Assembly (NCBI GenBank): GCA_031459855.1
Contig: JAVKHP010000001.1
Span: 2,439,906 to 2,503,905, forward strand
DNA length: 64,000 nucleotides
From: Armatimonadota bacterium
GTDB lineage: Bacteria > Sysuimicrobiota > Sysuimicrobiia > Sysuimicrobiales > Humicultoraceae
Direction of reading: 5' to 3'
A program made the translations under genes and the position numbers. The notes beneath the pieces were generated by a model. It was not told the DNA's origin and searched no databases. It worked only from the letters and a program-made list of their open reading frames with translations. Positions 43,145 to 50,522 of this stretch are shown here, piece by piece. Within the stretch, counting starts at the first letter, position 1, and each line of letters starts with the position of its first letter.

Positions 43145-44238
43145 TCTGCGGGTACTACGGCTTTGGCAACCTCGGCGACGAGGCCGTGCTGGCCGGGATC
43201 CTGGCGGCCGTGCGCCGGCTCGCGCCGGGGCTGCGGGTCGTCGTGCTCTCGGGCGATCCCGCGGCCACGCTGTCGGCGCACCGCGTGGAGACGACGCACC
43301 GGTCGCCGGCAGCCGTCTGGCGTGCGCTGGCGGGCGCCCGCCTGCTGATCATGGGTGGCGGGTCGCTGGTGCAGGACGTGACCAGCGCGCGCAGCGCCCT
43401 CTACTACCTCGGTGTGATGCTGGCCGCCCGGATGCGGGGCGTGCCGGTGGCGGCGATCGGTCAGGGCGTCGGGCCGCTCCGGCGCCGGTGGCTACGCGCG
43501 CTGGCGCGTGCGGCGTTCACCCGCGCGGCGCTGGTGGACGTGCGCGACCACGACTCGGCCGCCACGCTGGCCGCGCTGGGCGTCCGCCGGCCGGTGCGCG
43601 TGAGCGCGGACCTGGCGTTCCTGCTGGACCCGGCACCCGCGGCACAGGTGCAGGCGATGCTGGCCCGCTACCGGCTCGATCGAGCGGGCGTCCGGGTGGG
43701 CGTGGCGCCTCGCCTCTGGCCCGGCCTGCCGCCCGCAGCCGCCATGGGCGCGGTCCTGCGGCGGTTCGCCGGGGAGGTGGACGGAGCCGTGGCAGTCTTC
43801 CTCTTCGACCGCGTCCGCGACCGGACGCTTGGCTACGAGCTGGCCGCTGCAGCCGGCGGGCGCGTGGTCGAGGCCGCGACGCCCGCCGACCTCCTGGGGC
43901 TGGTGGGCGCGATGGACCTCGTGGTCGGCGTGCGGCTCCACGCGCTGGTCTTCGCGGCCGCGGCGGGCGTGCCCGCGGTGGGGGTGGCCTACGATCCGAA
44001 GGTCGCCGCGTTCGCGGCCGCCCAGGGACTGCCCGCCGTGCCCGTGGACACGTCGCCCGAGGCGCTGGCGCATGCCCTGCGCGCCGCGTGGGCCGCCCGG
44101 GCGTCGCTGCGCGCGCGGTTACAAGACGCCAGCGGGCAGTTGCGCGCGGCCGCCGCCGAGGCCGTGGCGGCGGCGCTGGCCGCCGGCGGCGTGGCGCTGC
44201 CCCACCGGCAGGAGTTCCCGCACAGCGGCCGGAAGTAG
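43114..44238 (+). CDS. csaB: Polysaccharide pyruvyl transferase CsaB
   Basis: About 374 residues. ILICGYYGFGNLGDEAVLAG is the diagnostic N-terminal motif; IMGGGSLVQDVTSARSALYY and LVVGVRLHALVFAAAAGVP follow. CsaB pyruvylates secondary cell-wall polymer so that SLH-domain proteins can bind, suggesting an S-layer. The start is unresolved: no ATG, GTG or TTG lies in frame between the upstream gene's interior and the GYYGFGN motif. CTG 43114 (used here), ATC 43138 or CTG 43141 are the candidates; a sequencing indel or a frameshift fusion with DUF5693 are alternatives. Confidence 0.88.
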   Translation: MDRTPHAPILICGYYGFGNLGDEAVLAGILAAVRRLAPGLRVVVLSGDPAATLSAHRVETTHRSPAAVWRALAGARLLIMGGGSLVQDVTSARSALYYLGVMLAARMRGVPVAAIGQGVGPLRRRWLRALARAAFTRAALVDVRDHDSAATLAALGVRRPVRVSADLAFLLDPAPAAQVQAMLARYRLDRAGVRVGVAPRLWPGLPPAAAMGAVLRRFAGEVDGAVAVFLFDRVRDRTLGYELAAAAGGRVVEAATPADLLGLVGAMDLVVGVRLHALVFAAAAGVPAVGVAYDPKVAAFAAAQGLPAVPVDTSPEALAHALRAAWAARASLRARLQDASGQLRAAAAEAVAAALAAGGVALPHRQEFPHSGRK

Positions 44239-44284
44239 TAAGGGATCATCCCAACCGCCGCAGCATGTAGGGAGAGGATTCGCC

Positions 44285-44548
44285 ATGCCGGAGGTGCTCA
44301 AGGTCTCCGCAGATTCCAAGCCCAAAGCGGTTGCAGGCGCGGTCGCGGCGGTCCTGCGCGAGAAGGGCTCCGTGGAGATCCAGGCCGTCGGCGCCGGCGC
44401 CGTGAACCAAGCGGTGAAGGCCATCGCCATCACCCGCGGGTTCGTGGCCCCCAACGGCATCGATCTGGTGGCGATCCCCGCGTTCACCAAGGTCGAGATC
44501 GACGGCGAGGAGCGCACGGCGATCAAGTTCCTGGTGGAAGCCCGGTAG
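44285..44548 (+). CDS. spoVS: Stage V sporulation protein S (SpoVS family)
   Basis: 87 residues, full length. MPEVLKVSADSKPKAVAGA, VEIQAVGAGAVNQAVKAIAI, TRGFVAPNGIDLVAIPAF and EERTAIKFLVEAR are nearly canonical. SpoVS is a small Alba-like dimer affecting sporulation and septation in Bacillus, but it also occurs in non-sporulating Thermus and Deinococcus, so it does not prove spore formation. ATG 44285 follows GGGAGAGG. Lies between csaB and prs. Confidence 0.96.
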   Translation: MPEVLKVSADSKPKAVAGAVAAVLREKGSVEIQAVGAGAVNQAVKAIAITRGFVAPNGIDLVAIPAFTKVEIDGEERTAIKFLVEAR

Positions 44549-44630
44549 GAGCGTGGCTGCGCCATGGGTGGCCCCCTAGTGCCCGAGGACGGTCGGGCGC
44601 CCGTCGTCGGGGCGGGCTGACGCCCCGGGC

Positions 44631-45584
44631 ATGGACGGCGCCGGATACGGTGAGCTAAAGCTCTTCGCCGGCAGTTCGGTCCCCGCTCTGGCGAGGGAGA
44701 TCGCCGACGCCCTGCACATCCAGCCCGGGCGCGTCACCCTGATGCGGTTCGCCGACGGCGAGATCTACTGCCGGTACGAGGAGAACGCCCGGGGCGAGGA
44801 CACCTTCGTGGTGCAGTCCACCTGCCACCCCGTCAACGAGCACCTGATGGAGCTGCTGATCATGGTCGACGCGCTGCGGCGCGCGTCCGCGGGGCGCATC
44901 ACCGCCGTGATCCCCTACTACGGCTACGGGCGCAAAGACAAGAAGGAAGCGCCCCGCGAGCCCATCACCGGACGCCTGGTGGCCGACCTGCTGACCACGG
45001 CAGGGATCCACCGGGTGCTCACCATCGACCTGCACGCCGGGCAGATCGAGGGCTTCTTCACCATCCCGGTGGACCACCTGCGGGCGCTGCCGCTGTTCGC
45101 CGACTACCTGGCCCGCAAACACCTGACCAACGCCGTGGTGGTCGCGCCCGACGATGGGGCCGTGAAGCGCAGCAAGCAGCTGGCCGATCGCCTGAACCTG
45201 GACCTGGCCGTGATCTTCCAGCGGCGGGTGGCGGCAGACACCAAGGAGCCCGTCCAGATCGTCGGCGACGTGGAAGGCCGCGTGCCCATCATCATCGAGG
45301 ACATCATCGACACCGCGGGCACCGTGTCGCGGGCCGTGGACGTGCTGATGGCGCGCGGCGCCGTGCCCGAGGTCTACGTCTGCGCGACCCATCCGGTGTT
45401 CGCCGGCCCGGCCCTCGACCGCCTGAGCCGGCCGGAGATCCGCGAGGTGGTGGTCACCAACACCGTCCCGCTGCCGCCCGAGCGGCGCCTGCCCAAGATC
45501 ACCGTGCTGTCGGCGGCGCCCCTGCTGGCCGAGGCCATCCGGCGCATCCACCTCAACCAGTCCGTGAGCCTGCTGTTCACCTAG
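44631..45584 (+). CDS. prs: Ribose-phosphate pyrophosphokinase
   Basis: 317 residues. FADGEIYCRYEENARGEDTFVVQ, the flexible catalytic loop YGYGRKDKKEAPREPITGRLVAD, TIDLHAGQIEGFF, and the PRPP-binding loop IIIEDIIDTAGT, where most enzymes have VDD rather than IED. Makes PRPP from ribose-5-phosphate and ATP, feeding purines, pyrimidines and the histidine pathway encoded downstream. ATG 44631 has a weak Shine-Dalgarno. Standing 82 nt after spoVS, it could be read from the same transcript. Confidence 0.96.
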   Translation: MDGAGYGELKLFAGSSVPALAREIADALHIQPGRVTLMRFADGEIYCRYEENARGEDTFVVQSTCHPVNEHLMELLIMVDALRRASAGRITAVIPYYGYGRKDKKEAPREPITGRLVADLLTTAGIHRVLTIDLHAGQIEGFFTIPVDHLRALPLFADYLARKHLTNAVVVAPDDGAVKRSKQLADRLNLDLAVIFQRRVAADTKEPVQIVGDVEGRVPIIIEDIIDTAGTVSRAVDVLMARGAVPEVYVCATHPVFAGPALDRLSRPEIREVVVTNTVPLPPERRLPKITVLSAAPLLAEAIRRIHLNQSVSLLFT

Positions 45585-45609
45585 GGACGGCAAAGCGGCG
45601 CCGCCGGTG

Positions 45610-45638
45610 TTTACAGCCCGCGCCGCGCCCGATACGCT
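45610..45638 (+). promoter_or_regulatory. Promoter of gltX
   Basis: TTTACA (45610-45615), 17-nt spacer, TACGCT (45633-45638). The gltX ATG is at 45648, 9 nt after the -10, so the mRNA should start at or just before the ATG. Confidence 0.75.
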
Positions 45639-45647
45639 AGGGGCGCC

Positions 45648-47171
45648 ATGGGCAGTGTCCGAACGCGCTATGCGCCGTCGCCCACCGGGTACCTCCACAT
45701 CGGCGGCGCCTGGACGGCGTTCTTCAACTGGCTGTTCACGCGGCACCACGGGGGCGTCTTCGTGTTGCGGATCGAGGACACCGACCGCTCCCGGTCCACC
45801 GAGATCTACGAGGCGGCCATCATCGAGGACTTCCGGTGGCTGGGCATCACCTGGGACGAAGGTCCCGACGTGGGCGGCCCGTTCGGCCCGTACCGGCAGA
45901 CCGAGCGGGCGGCCCTGTACGCCCGCTATGCGCAGGAGCTCCTCGAGCGCGGCGCCGCCTACCCGTGCTACTGCACACGCGAGGAGCTGGAGGCCGAGCG
46001 ACAGCGCGCCGCGGCTGCGGGCGTGCCGTACCGCTACTCCGGCCGCTGCCGTCACCTGACGGCACAGGAGCGGGCCGCCTTCGAGGCCCAGGGCCGCCGG
46101 CCCGCGCTGCGGCTGCGGGTCACCGACGCGCCCGAGCCGATCGTCGCCCACGACCTGATCCGAGGCGAGGTGGTCTTCGATCCCCGCCACCTCGACGACT
46201 ACATCATCGTGCGCTCCGACGGCACGGCGCTGTACAACTTCGCCAACGTCGTCGACGACCACCTGATGCAGATCACCCACGTCATCCGGGGCAGCGAGCA
46301 CCTCTCCAACACCCCCAAGCAGCTGGTGATGTACCGCGCGTTGGGCTGGCCCCCGCCCGCGGTGGCCCACCTGCCGACGATCCTGGGGCGCGACCGGCGG
46401 AAGCTCAGCAAGCGCCACGGCGATACCGCCCTGCGCGAGTACCGGGCGCAGGGCTACCTGCCGGAGGCGATCCTGAACTTCTTCGCGCTGATGGCCTGGC
46501 ACCCCGAGGCCGAGCGCGAGGTCTACAGCGTCGACGAGCTGATCCGGCTGTTCCGCATCGAGGAGATCGGCGCGGCCTCGCCGGTGTTCGACCTGGAGAA
46601 GCTCACGTGGCTGAACGGCGTCTACCTGCGGCGCCTGCTGGTGGAGGCGCCCGAGCGCGTGGTCGAGCTGTGCGCCCAGATCCTGCAGCGCGAGGGGATG
46701 CTGGACGACCCGACCGCGCCCGCACAGCGGGACTACCTGCGCAGGGTGATCGCGGTCGTCGGCGAGCGCCTGAAGGTGGGCCAGGACATCGTCGCCTACG
46801 GGGACTTCTTCTTCCGCGAGGTGGCCTACGAGCCTGCGGCGGCGGCCCGCTACCTGACCGCGGCCGCCGCGCCCCTGCTCCAGGCCTACGCCGACGCGCT
46901 GGAGCGGCTGCCCGTCTTCACGCGGGACGCCATCGAGGCCGCGCTGCGCGAGGTGTGCGCCCGCGCGGGCGTGGACGCGCGGGCGCTCATCCATCCCGCG
47001 CGCGTGGCCCTCACCGGCAAGACCGCCGGCCCGGGACTGTTCGAACTCACCGAACTGCTCGGCCGCGAGCGGGCCGTGGCACGGCTGCGGAGGGCTGCGG
47101 CGGTGGCCCTCCAGCACGACGCCCGCCCCGTCCCGCGTGGCGCGGCCGAGGGTCCGTCGCCCGCGCCTTGA
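45648..47171 (+). CDS. gltX: Glutamyl-tRNA synthetase
   Basis: 507 residues. Class I HIGH variant in APSPTGYLHIGGAWTA, RIEDTDRSRSTE, and KLSKRHGDT as the KMSKS motif; helical anticodon-binding domain after about 330. Charges tRNA-Glu. The start is fixed by MGSVRTRYAPSPTG. A tRNA-Gln gene follows, and a separate glnS exists at 50.5-52.2 kb, so this GltX need not be the non-discriminating type. Confidence 0.97.
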   Translation: MGSVRTRYAPSPTGYLHIGGAWTAFFNWLFTRHHGGVFVLRIEDTDRSRSTEIYEAAIIEDFRWLGITWDEGPDVGGPFGPYRQTERAALYARYAQELLERGAAYPCYCTREELEAERQRAAAAGVPYRYSGRCRHLTAQERAAFEAQGRRPALRLRVTDAPEPIVAHDLIRGEVVFDPRHLDDYIIVRSDGTALYNFANVVDDHLMQITHVIRGSEHLSNTPKQLVMYRALGWPPPAVAHLPTILGRDRRKLSKRHGDTALREYRAQGYLPEAILNFFALMAWHPEAEREVYSVDELIRLFRIEEIGAASPVFDLEKLTWLNGVYLRRLLVEAPERVVELCAQILQREGMLDDPTAPAQRDYLRRVIAVVGERLKVGQDIVAYGDFFFREVAYEPAAAARYLTAAAAPLLQAYADALERLPVFTRDAIEAALREVCARAGVDARALIHPARVALTGKTAGPGLFELTELLGRERAVARLRRAAAVALQHDARPVPRGAAEGPSPAP

Positions 47172-47197
47172 CCCTGCGCGCGACAGGTTCCTATAAT
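47168..47197 (+). promoter_or_regulatory. Promoter of tRNA-Gln
   Basis: TTGACC (47168-47173), 18-nt spacer, TATAAT (47192-47197), 48 nt upstream of the tRNA. The -35 overlaps the gltX stop codon. Confidence 0.75.
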
Positions 47198-47245
47198 CGA
47201 GGTGCCAGCACCGGTGCGCCGCGGGACGCCGCGGCGTCTGCACGC

Positions 47246-47319
47246 TGGGGGATCGTCTAACGGTAGGACGACGGGCTCTGGACCCGTTAGTGGGGGTTCG
47301 AATCCTCCTCCCCCAGCCA
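47246..47319 (+). tRNA. tRNA-Gln (anticodon CTG)
   Basis: Acceptor stem TGGGGGA/TCCCCCA beginning with the U1-A72 pair typical of tRNA-Gln, D arm, anticodon stem ACGGG/CCCGT with loop CTCTGGA (anticodon CTG reads CAG), T arm with GTTCGAATC, discriminator G, and encoded CCA (47317-47319). Confidence 0.97.
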
Positions 47320-47353
47320 ACGAGTCATCGCCCCCATCGAACTTCGTGGCTAT

Positions 47354-48004
47354 TCATCGCCCTGCCAGCACCGCTCGTACGTCCGCTGCGAGATCGACGG
47401 CAGAGATCCCCCACGGGTACGATACGCGGATCGTCCCGCGTCGGTCGATGAGGTAGAGCGCCGTCGCGTGGCCCACGCGTACGTCCTCGGAGGTGCCGGC
47501 GGCCGCGTAGGGCGTCGGATACACGTTGAACGCGCGGTAGACGCGGGCCAGGGCTCCAGGCGCCCCGGTGAGGCCGATGAACGCCGGGTGGAAGAGGGAC
47601 ACGTACCGGCGAAGCCGTGCGGGCGTGTCATGGCCGGGGTCGACGGTCACGAAGAGGACACGCAGGTGCGCTGCGTCCGCCCCGAGCAGCGCTCGCACCT
47701 GCTTCAGCGTCACCAGCGTCAACGGACAGACGTCGGGGCAGCGCGTGTAGCCAAAGGCCAGGAGCGTCACGGCGCCTGTCACGCGCTGCAACGGGAAGGG
47801 ACGGCCGTCGTGGTCGAGCAGGGTGACCTCCCGCGGGAACGGCACCTGAACCGGCAGGCCGTGGAAGCCGGGTGGAGCCGCACGGGTGCAGGCTCCACCC
47901 AGAACTGCCAGCCCCACGACCGCCCAGGCCTGGAGGGTGCGCGTCGCGACCGACCGCGGGCGGCGTCGCGTGCAGTCCGGTCTGCCACGGCCTCCGGTCC
48001 CCAC
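47354..48004 (-). CDS. SCO1/SenC/PrrC family copper chaperone (lipoprotein)
   Basis: 216 residues. N-terminal signal with a lipobox-like AVLGGAC, then a thioredoxin-fold SCO domain: FGYTRCPDVCPLTL carries the CxxxC copper site, VTVDPGHDTPARLRRY follows, and the metal-binding His lies in GHATALYLID. SCO proteins insert copper into the CuA site of cytochrome oxidase or related centres. GTG 48004, 26 nt after the propeller gene's stop, fits the signal peptide best. Same operon as the cupredoxin-propeller gene, which may be its client (inference). Confidence 0.92.
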   Translation of the reverse strand: MGTGGRGRPDCTRRRPRSVATRTLQAWAVVGLAVLGGACTRAAPPGFHGLPVQVPFPREVTLLDHDGRPFPLQRVTGAVTLLAFGYTRCPDVCPLTLVTLKQVRALLGADAAHLRVLFVTVDPGHDTPARLRRYVSLFHPAFIGLTGAPGALARVYRAFNVYPTPYAAAGTSEDVRVGHATALYLIDRRGTIRVSYPWGISAVDLAADVRAVLAGR

Positions 48005-48029
48005 GGCGTCTTCGCGTCGTGCCGGGGCG

Positions 48030-49547
48030 TCAGTGCGCCGGCCTGGGCTTGACGACGACGACACCGTTCCCGCCCCACGCGTCCGGGCCGAGGTGCACGT
48101 CGCCCGCCTTGCGCGGTGGCGTGGTGGTGAGGTCGACCACCGTGAGGATCGGCGCGTACTTGTTGGTGACGTAGGCCAGGAAGCCACCGCCCTGCTTGAA
48201 CCCGTAGGCCACGCCGTGGGCCCCTTTGTACGCCGGTACCTGGCTGACGACCCGAATCCTCGACGGATCGGTGTAGTCGACGGCGATGACGCTGACGTTG
48301 GCGGTCCCGGTGTTGGCTACGACCACGTAGCGGCCGTCCGGGCTGAACGGCGACTGGATGGGCACAGCCCCCACGCGCACGACCTTGACCACCTTCGGAT
48401 TCGCCGGGTCGCGCAGGTCCTGGAAGACGACGCGTCCCTGGAGCAGCTTGTCGTGGGTGAGGAGGACCGTCGTGGTCGCCGCGTAGCGCTTGTTGGGCGA
48501 GATGGCGGCGTACAGCGGCAGGTTGGCGCCGAACGCCTTCCCATCGAGGTCCGTGACTTTCGTCAGATCCACCGTGGCGAGCAGTTTCTCCGCGTCGAGG
48601 TCGATGATCGACATCTTGCCCGCCAGCGCGTTGGCCGCGACCAGGATCTTGCCGTCGGGCGAGATCCAGCCGCCGTGCGGTCCGAACGGCACCTCGATGT
48701 AGCGCACCGGTACCTGCGCCGCCGGAACCGCGGGGTCCACGGCTTTGACCAGGTCGAGCACGGCGATCCGGTTCGAGGCGTTGATGGTCACCACGGCCTT
48801 GCCCCGCGGCGTGGTGTGGGTGTGCGCCGGCGACTCGCCCACCGGGATGCGGTTCTTGACGATACGCCGGGTGGCGACGTCGATGATGGTCAGGTAGTTC
48901 TCGTGCCAGTTGGTCTGGACGAGGTACCGCTCGTCCCAGGAGACCATGGGGTTGTGCGGGTTGTTGAAGTCGCCATCGATGGTCGCCTTCACCCGCATCG
49001 TGACGGCGTCCACGACCGTGATGGTCCCGGGCGCCTCGCGGTTGGGTCGGGTCTGGAACTGGGTGTCGACCCAGACCTCACCGCGGCCGCGCACGCGGGG
49101 CGGCACCACGCTGGTGGGGCTGGCCGGTGGCCACGCCTTGATGAACTGCGGCAAGGGGTCGGTCCCGACCGCGATCTGTCCGTCCATGTAGGGGTGGATC
49201 GCGCACACGTAGACGTAGACGCCGGGCTTGGTGAACTGCTGACGCGCGGTGCCCTTGCGCCCCGCAATGGTGATGGTCTTCGCCGGCTCGTCGAACCCGG
49301 TGAGGAACGTGATCGTGTGCAGCGTCCGGGCGTCGGAGAACGACCACACGACCTCGTCACCGACGCCGACCCGCAGCGTCTGCGGGAAGAACCACGGCGC
49401 GAACTCGCTGACCACGACGGCGTTCTTCGGCAGGGCGGGCGTCGGCGCGCTGCCCGGTGTCTGCGCCGAGCGCGCCGCCGCTGCCGGCCAGACGATCGTG
49501 GCGGCCGCGAGTGCCAGCACCATCACCGTTCGCCGTACGGTTGCCAT
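48030..49547 (-). CDS. Secreted cupredoxin / beta-propeller fusion protein
   Basis: 505 residues. Signal peptide (about 1-29, VMVLALAAATIVWPAAAARS). An N-terminal cupredoxin (about 35-130) carries candidate type-1 copper ligands: His in RTLHTITF and Cys-x2-His-x2-Met in CAIHPYM. A seven-bladed YVTN/YncE-like propeller (about 150-500) follows with GTITVVDAVTMRVKATIDG, YLTIIDVATRRIV and FSPDGRYVVVANTGTANVS. The domain order is opposite to NosZ. ATG 49547 follows GGGGGGTGTC. Probably a periplasmic or extracellular redox protein; its substrate is unknown. Confidence 0.85.
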   Translation of the reverse strand: MATVRRTVMVLALAAATIVWPAAAARSAQTPGSAPTPALPKNAVVVSEFAPWFFPQTLRVGVGDEVVWSFSDARTLHTITFLTGFDEPAKTITIAGRKGTARQQFTKPGVYVYVCAIHPYMDGQIAVGTDPLPQFIKAWPPASPTSVVPPRVRGRGEVWVDTQFQTRPNREAPGTITVVDAVTMRVKATIDGDFNNPHNPMVSWDERYLVQTNWHENYLTIIDVATRRIVKNRIPVGESPAHTHTTPRGKAVVTINASNRIAVLDLVKAVDPAVPAAQVPVRYIEVPFGPHGGWISPDGKILVAANALAGKMSIIDLDAEKLLATVDLTKVTDLDGKAFGANLPLYAAISPNKRYAATTTVLLTHDKLLQGRVVFQDLRDPANPKVVKVVRVGAVPIQSPFSPDGRYVVVANTGTANVSVIAVDYTDPSRIRVVSQVPAYKGAHGVAYGFKQGGGFLAYVTNKYAPILTVVDLTTTPPRKAGDVHLGPDAWGGNGVVVVKPRPAH

Positions 49548-49678
49548 GACGACACCCCCCTGGTGGAGTGACTGGCCGTGCGAGGCGGATCGTGCACCCG
49601 GTGTTGGTCCGTACGTCGTCCTGCCGCGGCAACGCACGCCTTTCCACGTGCGCGGCGTCTTGCAGGAGCGACTAGATC

Positions 49679-49693
49679 ATTAGGTCTCCTAAT
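49679..49693. promoter_or_regulatory. Palindromic operator-like site ATTAGG-N3-CCTAAT
   Basis: Perfect 6-bp arms around TCT, in an AT-rich patch about 130 bp upstream of the cupredoxin-propeller start. Half-sites TTAGG/CCTAA resemble DtxR/IdeR-type boxes, but the spacing differs, so the regulator is unknown. Confidence 0.4.
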
Positions 49694-49753
49694 CAGGGAA
49701 CGGGCTGTTCGACGCAGTGACGCGTCTCTCCTCCTCCGCGTCGCCACCCATCG

Positions 49754-50010
49754 TCAGGGTGACCGGCCGACGGGACGGCCCCGCCCTGGGATGGACAGGC
49801 GCCGCCGCCAGCCGTGGGTAGAGCCAGCGCGCAGGATAGCGTGCGAGGGGCAAGACGCGTCGGACGCAGGGCTCGGCAGGAGGACGCATTCCACCGAGGG
49901 CGGGAGGCCCCGCAGGAAGCTGCGCACCAGCCGTTCGGCGCCACCGCCGGCGACCTTGAGGAGCACCACGACGACCCGCAGGGGCCGCGCGTACGGTGCA
50001 TGCCGGTACG
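49754..50010 (-). pseudogene. Possible glycosyltransferase (GT4-like) N-terminal remnant
   Basis: On the reverse strand LRVVVVLLKVAGGGAERLV followed by RSFLRGLPPSVECVLLPSP reads like the first 40 residues of a GT4 enzyme (hydrophobic strand, GGxGGAER loop). Similarity then stops; in another frame LARYPARWLYPRLAAAPV could be the next piece, implying a frameshift. No downstream catalytic domain exists. Chance similarity in GC-rich sequence cannot be excluded. Confidence 0.3.
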
Positions 50011-50129
50011 CCGACGCGGATAGTCCCGCGCCGCGCTCGGGTGCGATCGTCACATTGGTCTCGTCACTCGCCGAGCCGCCAGGTGACCTCGACGTCCGGG
50101 GTCGCAACTGCGACCGTCCCGTACAGCGG

Positions 50130-50522
50130 TCAGCGGCGTTTGAACGTCTCGACCAGGTCCGCGGCCTGTGGGCCGTCGACGCCGGCCAGCTGGAGGGTCA
50201 GGCGGACGCTGTTGAACAGGGTGACGTCGGGGCGGACCGGCGCGGACCGGTCGATGGTCCCGGTGATCTGCGCCGCCACCCGGGGGATGGGGTACCCTTT
50301 CTCGCGCGCAAGGACCTCGACCAGTTCCACGGCGCAGGTGGCCACGCCGGCCAGGAAGAGTTCTCCGGGCGTGAGCTCCTCGCCCGGGCAGCCGTTCTGC
50401 ACCGGCCCGTCGACGATCACGTGGTGGGTGCGGGCCGAGCACACCACCCGGCCGAAGACGCCCGACGAGCGTGCCTGCGCCTCATAGACTCGCAGGTCCG
50501 TCGCTGCCATGGGGTGCATCAC
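50130..50522 (-). CDS. OsmC family protein
   Basis: 130 residues (126 from ATG 50510). Pattern [36 protein letters not shown], and a C-terminal beta/alpha half fit the OsmC/Ohr fold. One Cys sits at the usual helix position (ATCAVEL) and another in GCPGEE; the second canonical redox Cys is not where Ohr/OsmC have it, so peroxidase activity is uncertain. GGAGGTG lies just before ATG 50522. The 5' end overlaps the 3' end of glnS, implying co-transcription. Confidence 0.85.
   Translation of the reverse strand: MMHPMAATDLRVYEAQARSSGVFGRVVCSARTHHVIVDGPVQNGCPGEELTPGELFLAGVATCAVELVEVLAREKGYPIPRVAAQITGTIDRSAPVRPDVTLFNSVRLTLQLAGVDGPQAADLVETFKRR

Larger units (their letters stand above)
49548..50129. 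other. Non-coding stretch with a dyad and a glycosyltransferase-like remnant
   Basis: 582 bp without an intact gene. It holds an ATTAGG-TCT-CCTAAT dyad (49679-49693) and, on the reverse strand, a fragment resembling the start of a GT4 glycosyltransferase. No convincing complete promoter for the propeller gene was identified. Confidence 0.4.

Noticed and set aside
44285-44548. spoVS as proof that the organism forms spores
   Set aside because: SpoVS is widespread in non-sporulating Thermus/Deinococcus and others, and no other sporulation gene is in the window.
44563-44619. 18-codon ATG frame between spoVS and prs
   Set aside because: Too short, no Shine-Dalgarno, and the region is a simple GC-rich hairpin.
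47246-47319. tRNA-Gln as a confirmed island attachment site
   Set aside because: No integrase, no repeated tRNA 3' end and no mobility gene were seen to the right.
48030-49547. Nitrous-oxide reductase (NosZ), which also joins a propeller and a cupredoxin
   Set aside because: The domain order is reversed, the CuA motif CxxxCxxxHxxM is absent, and no nos genes are nearby.
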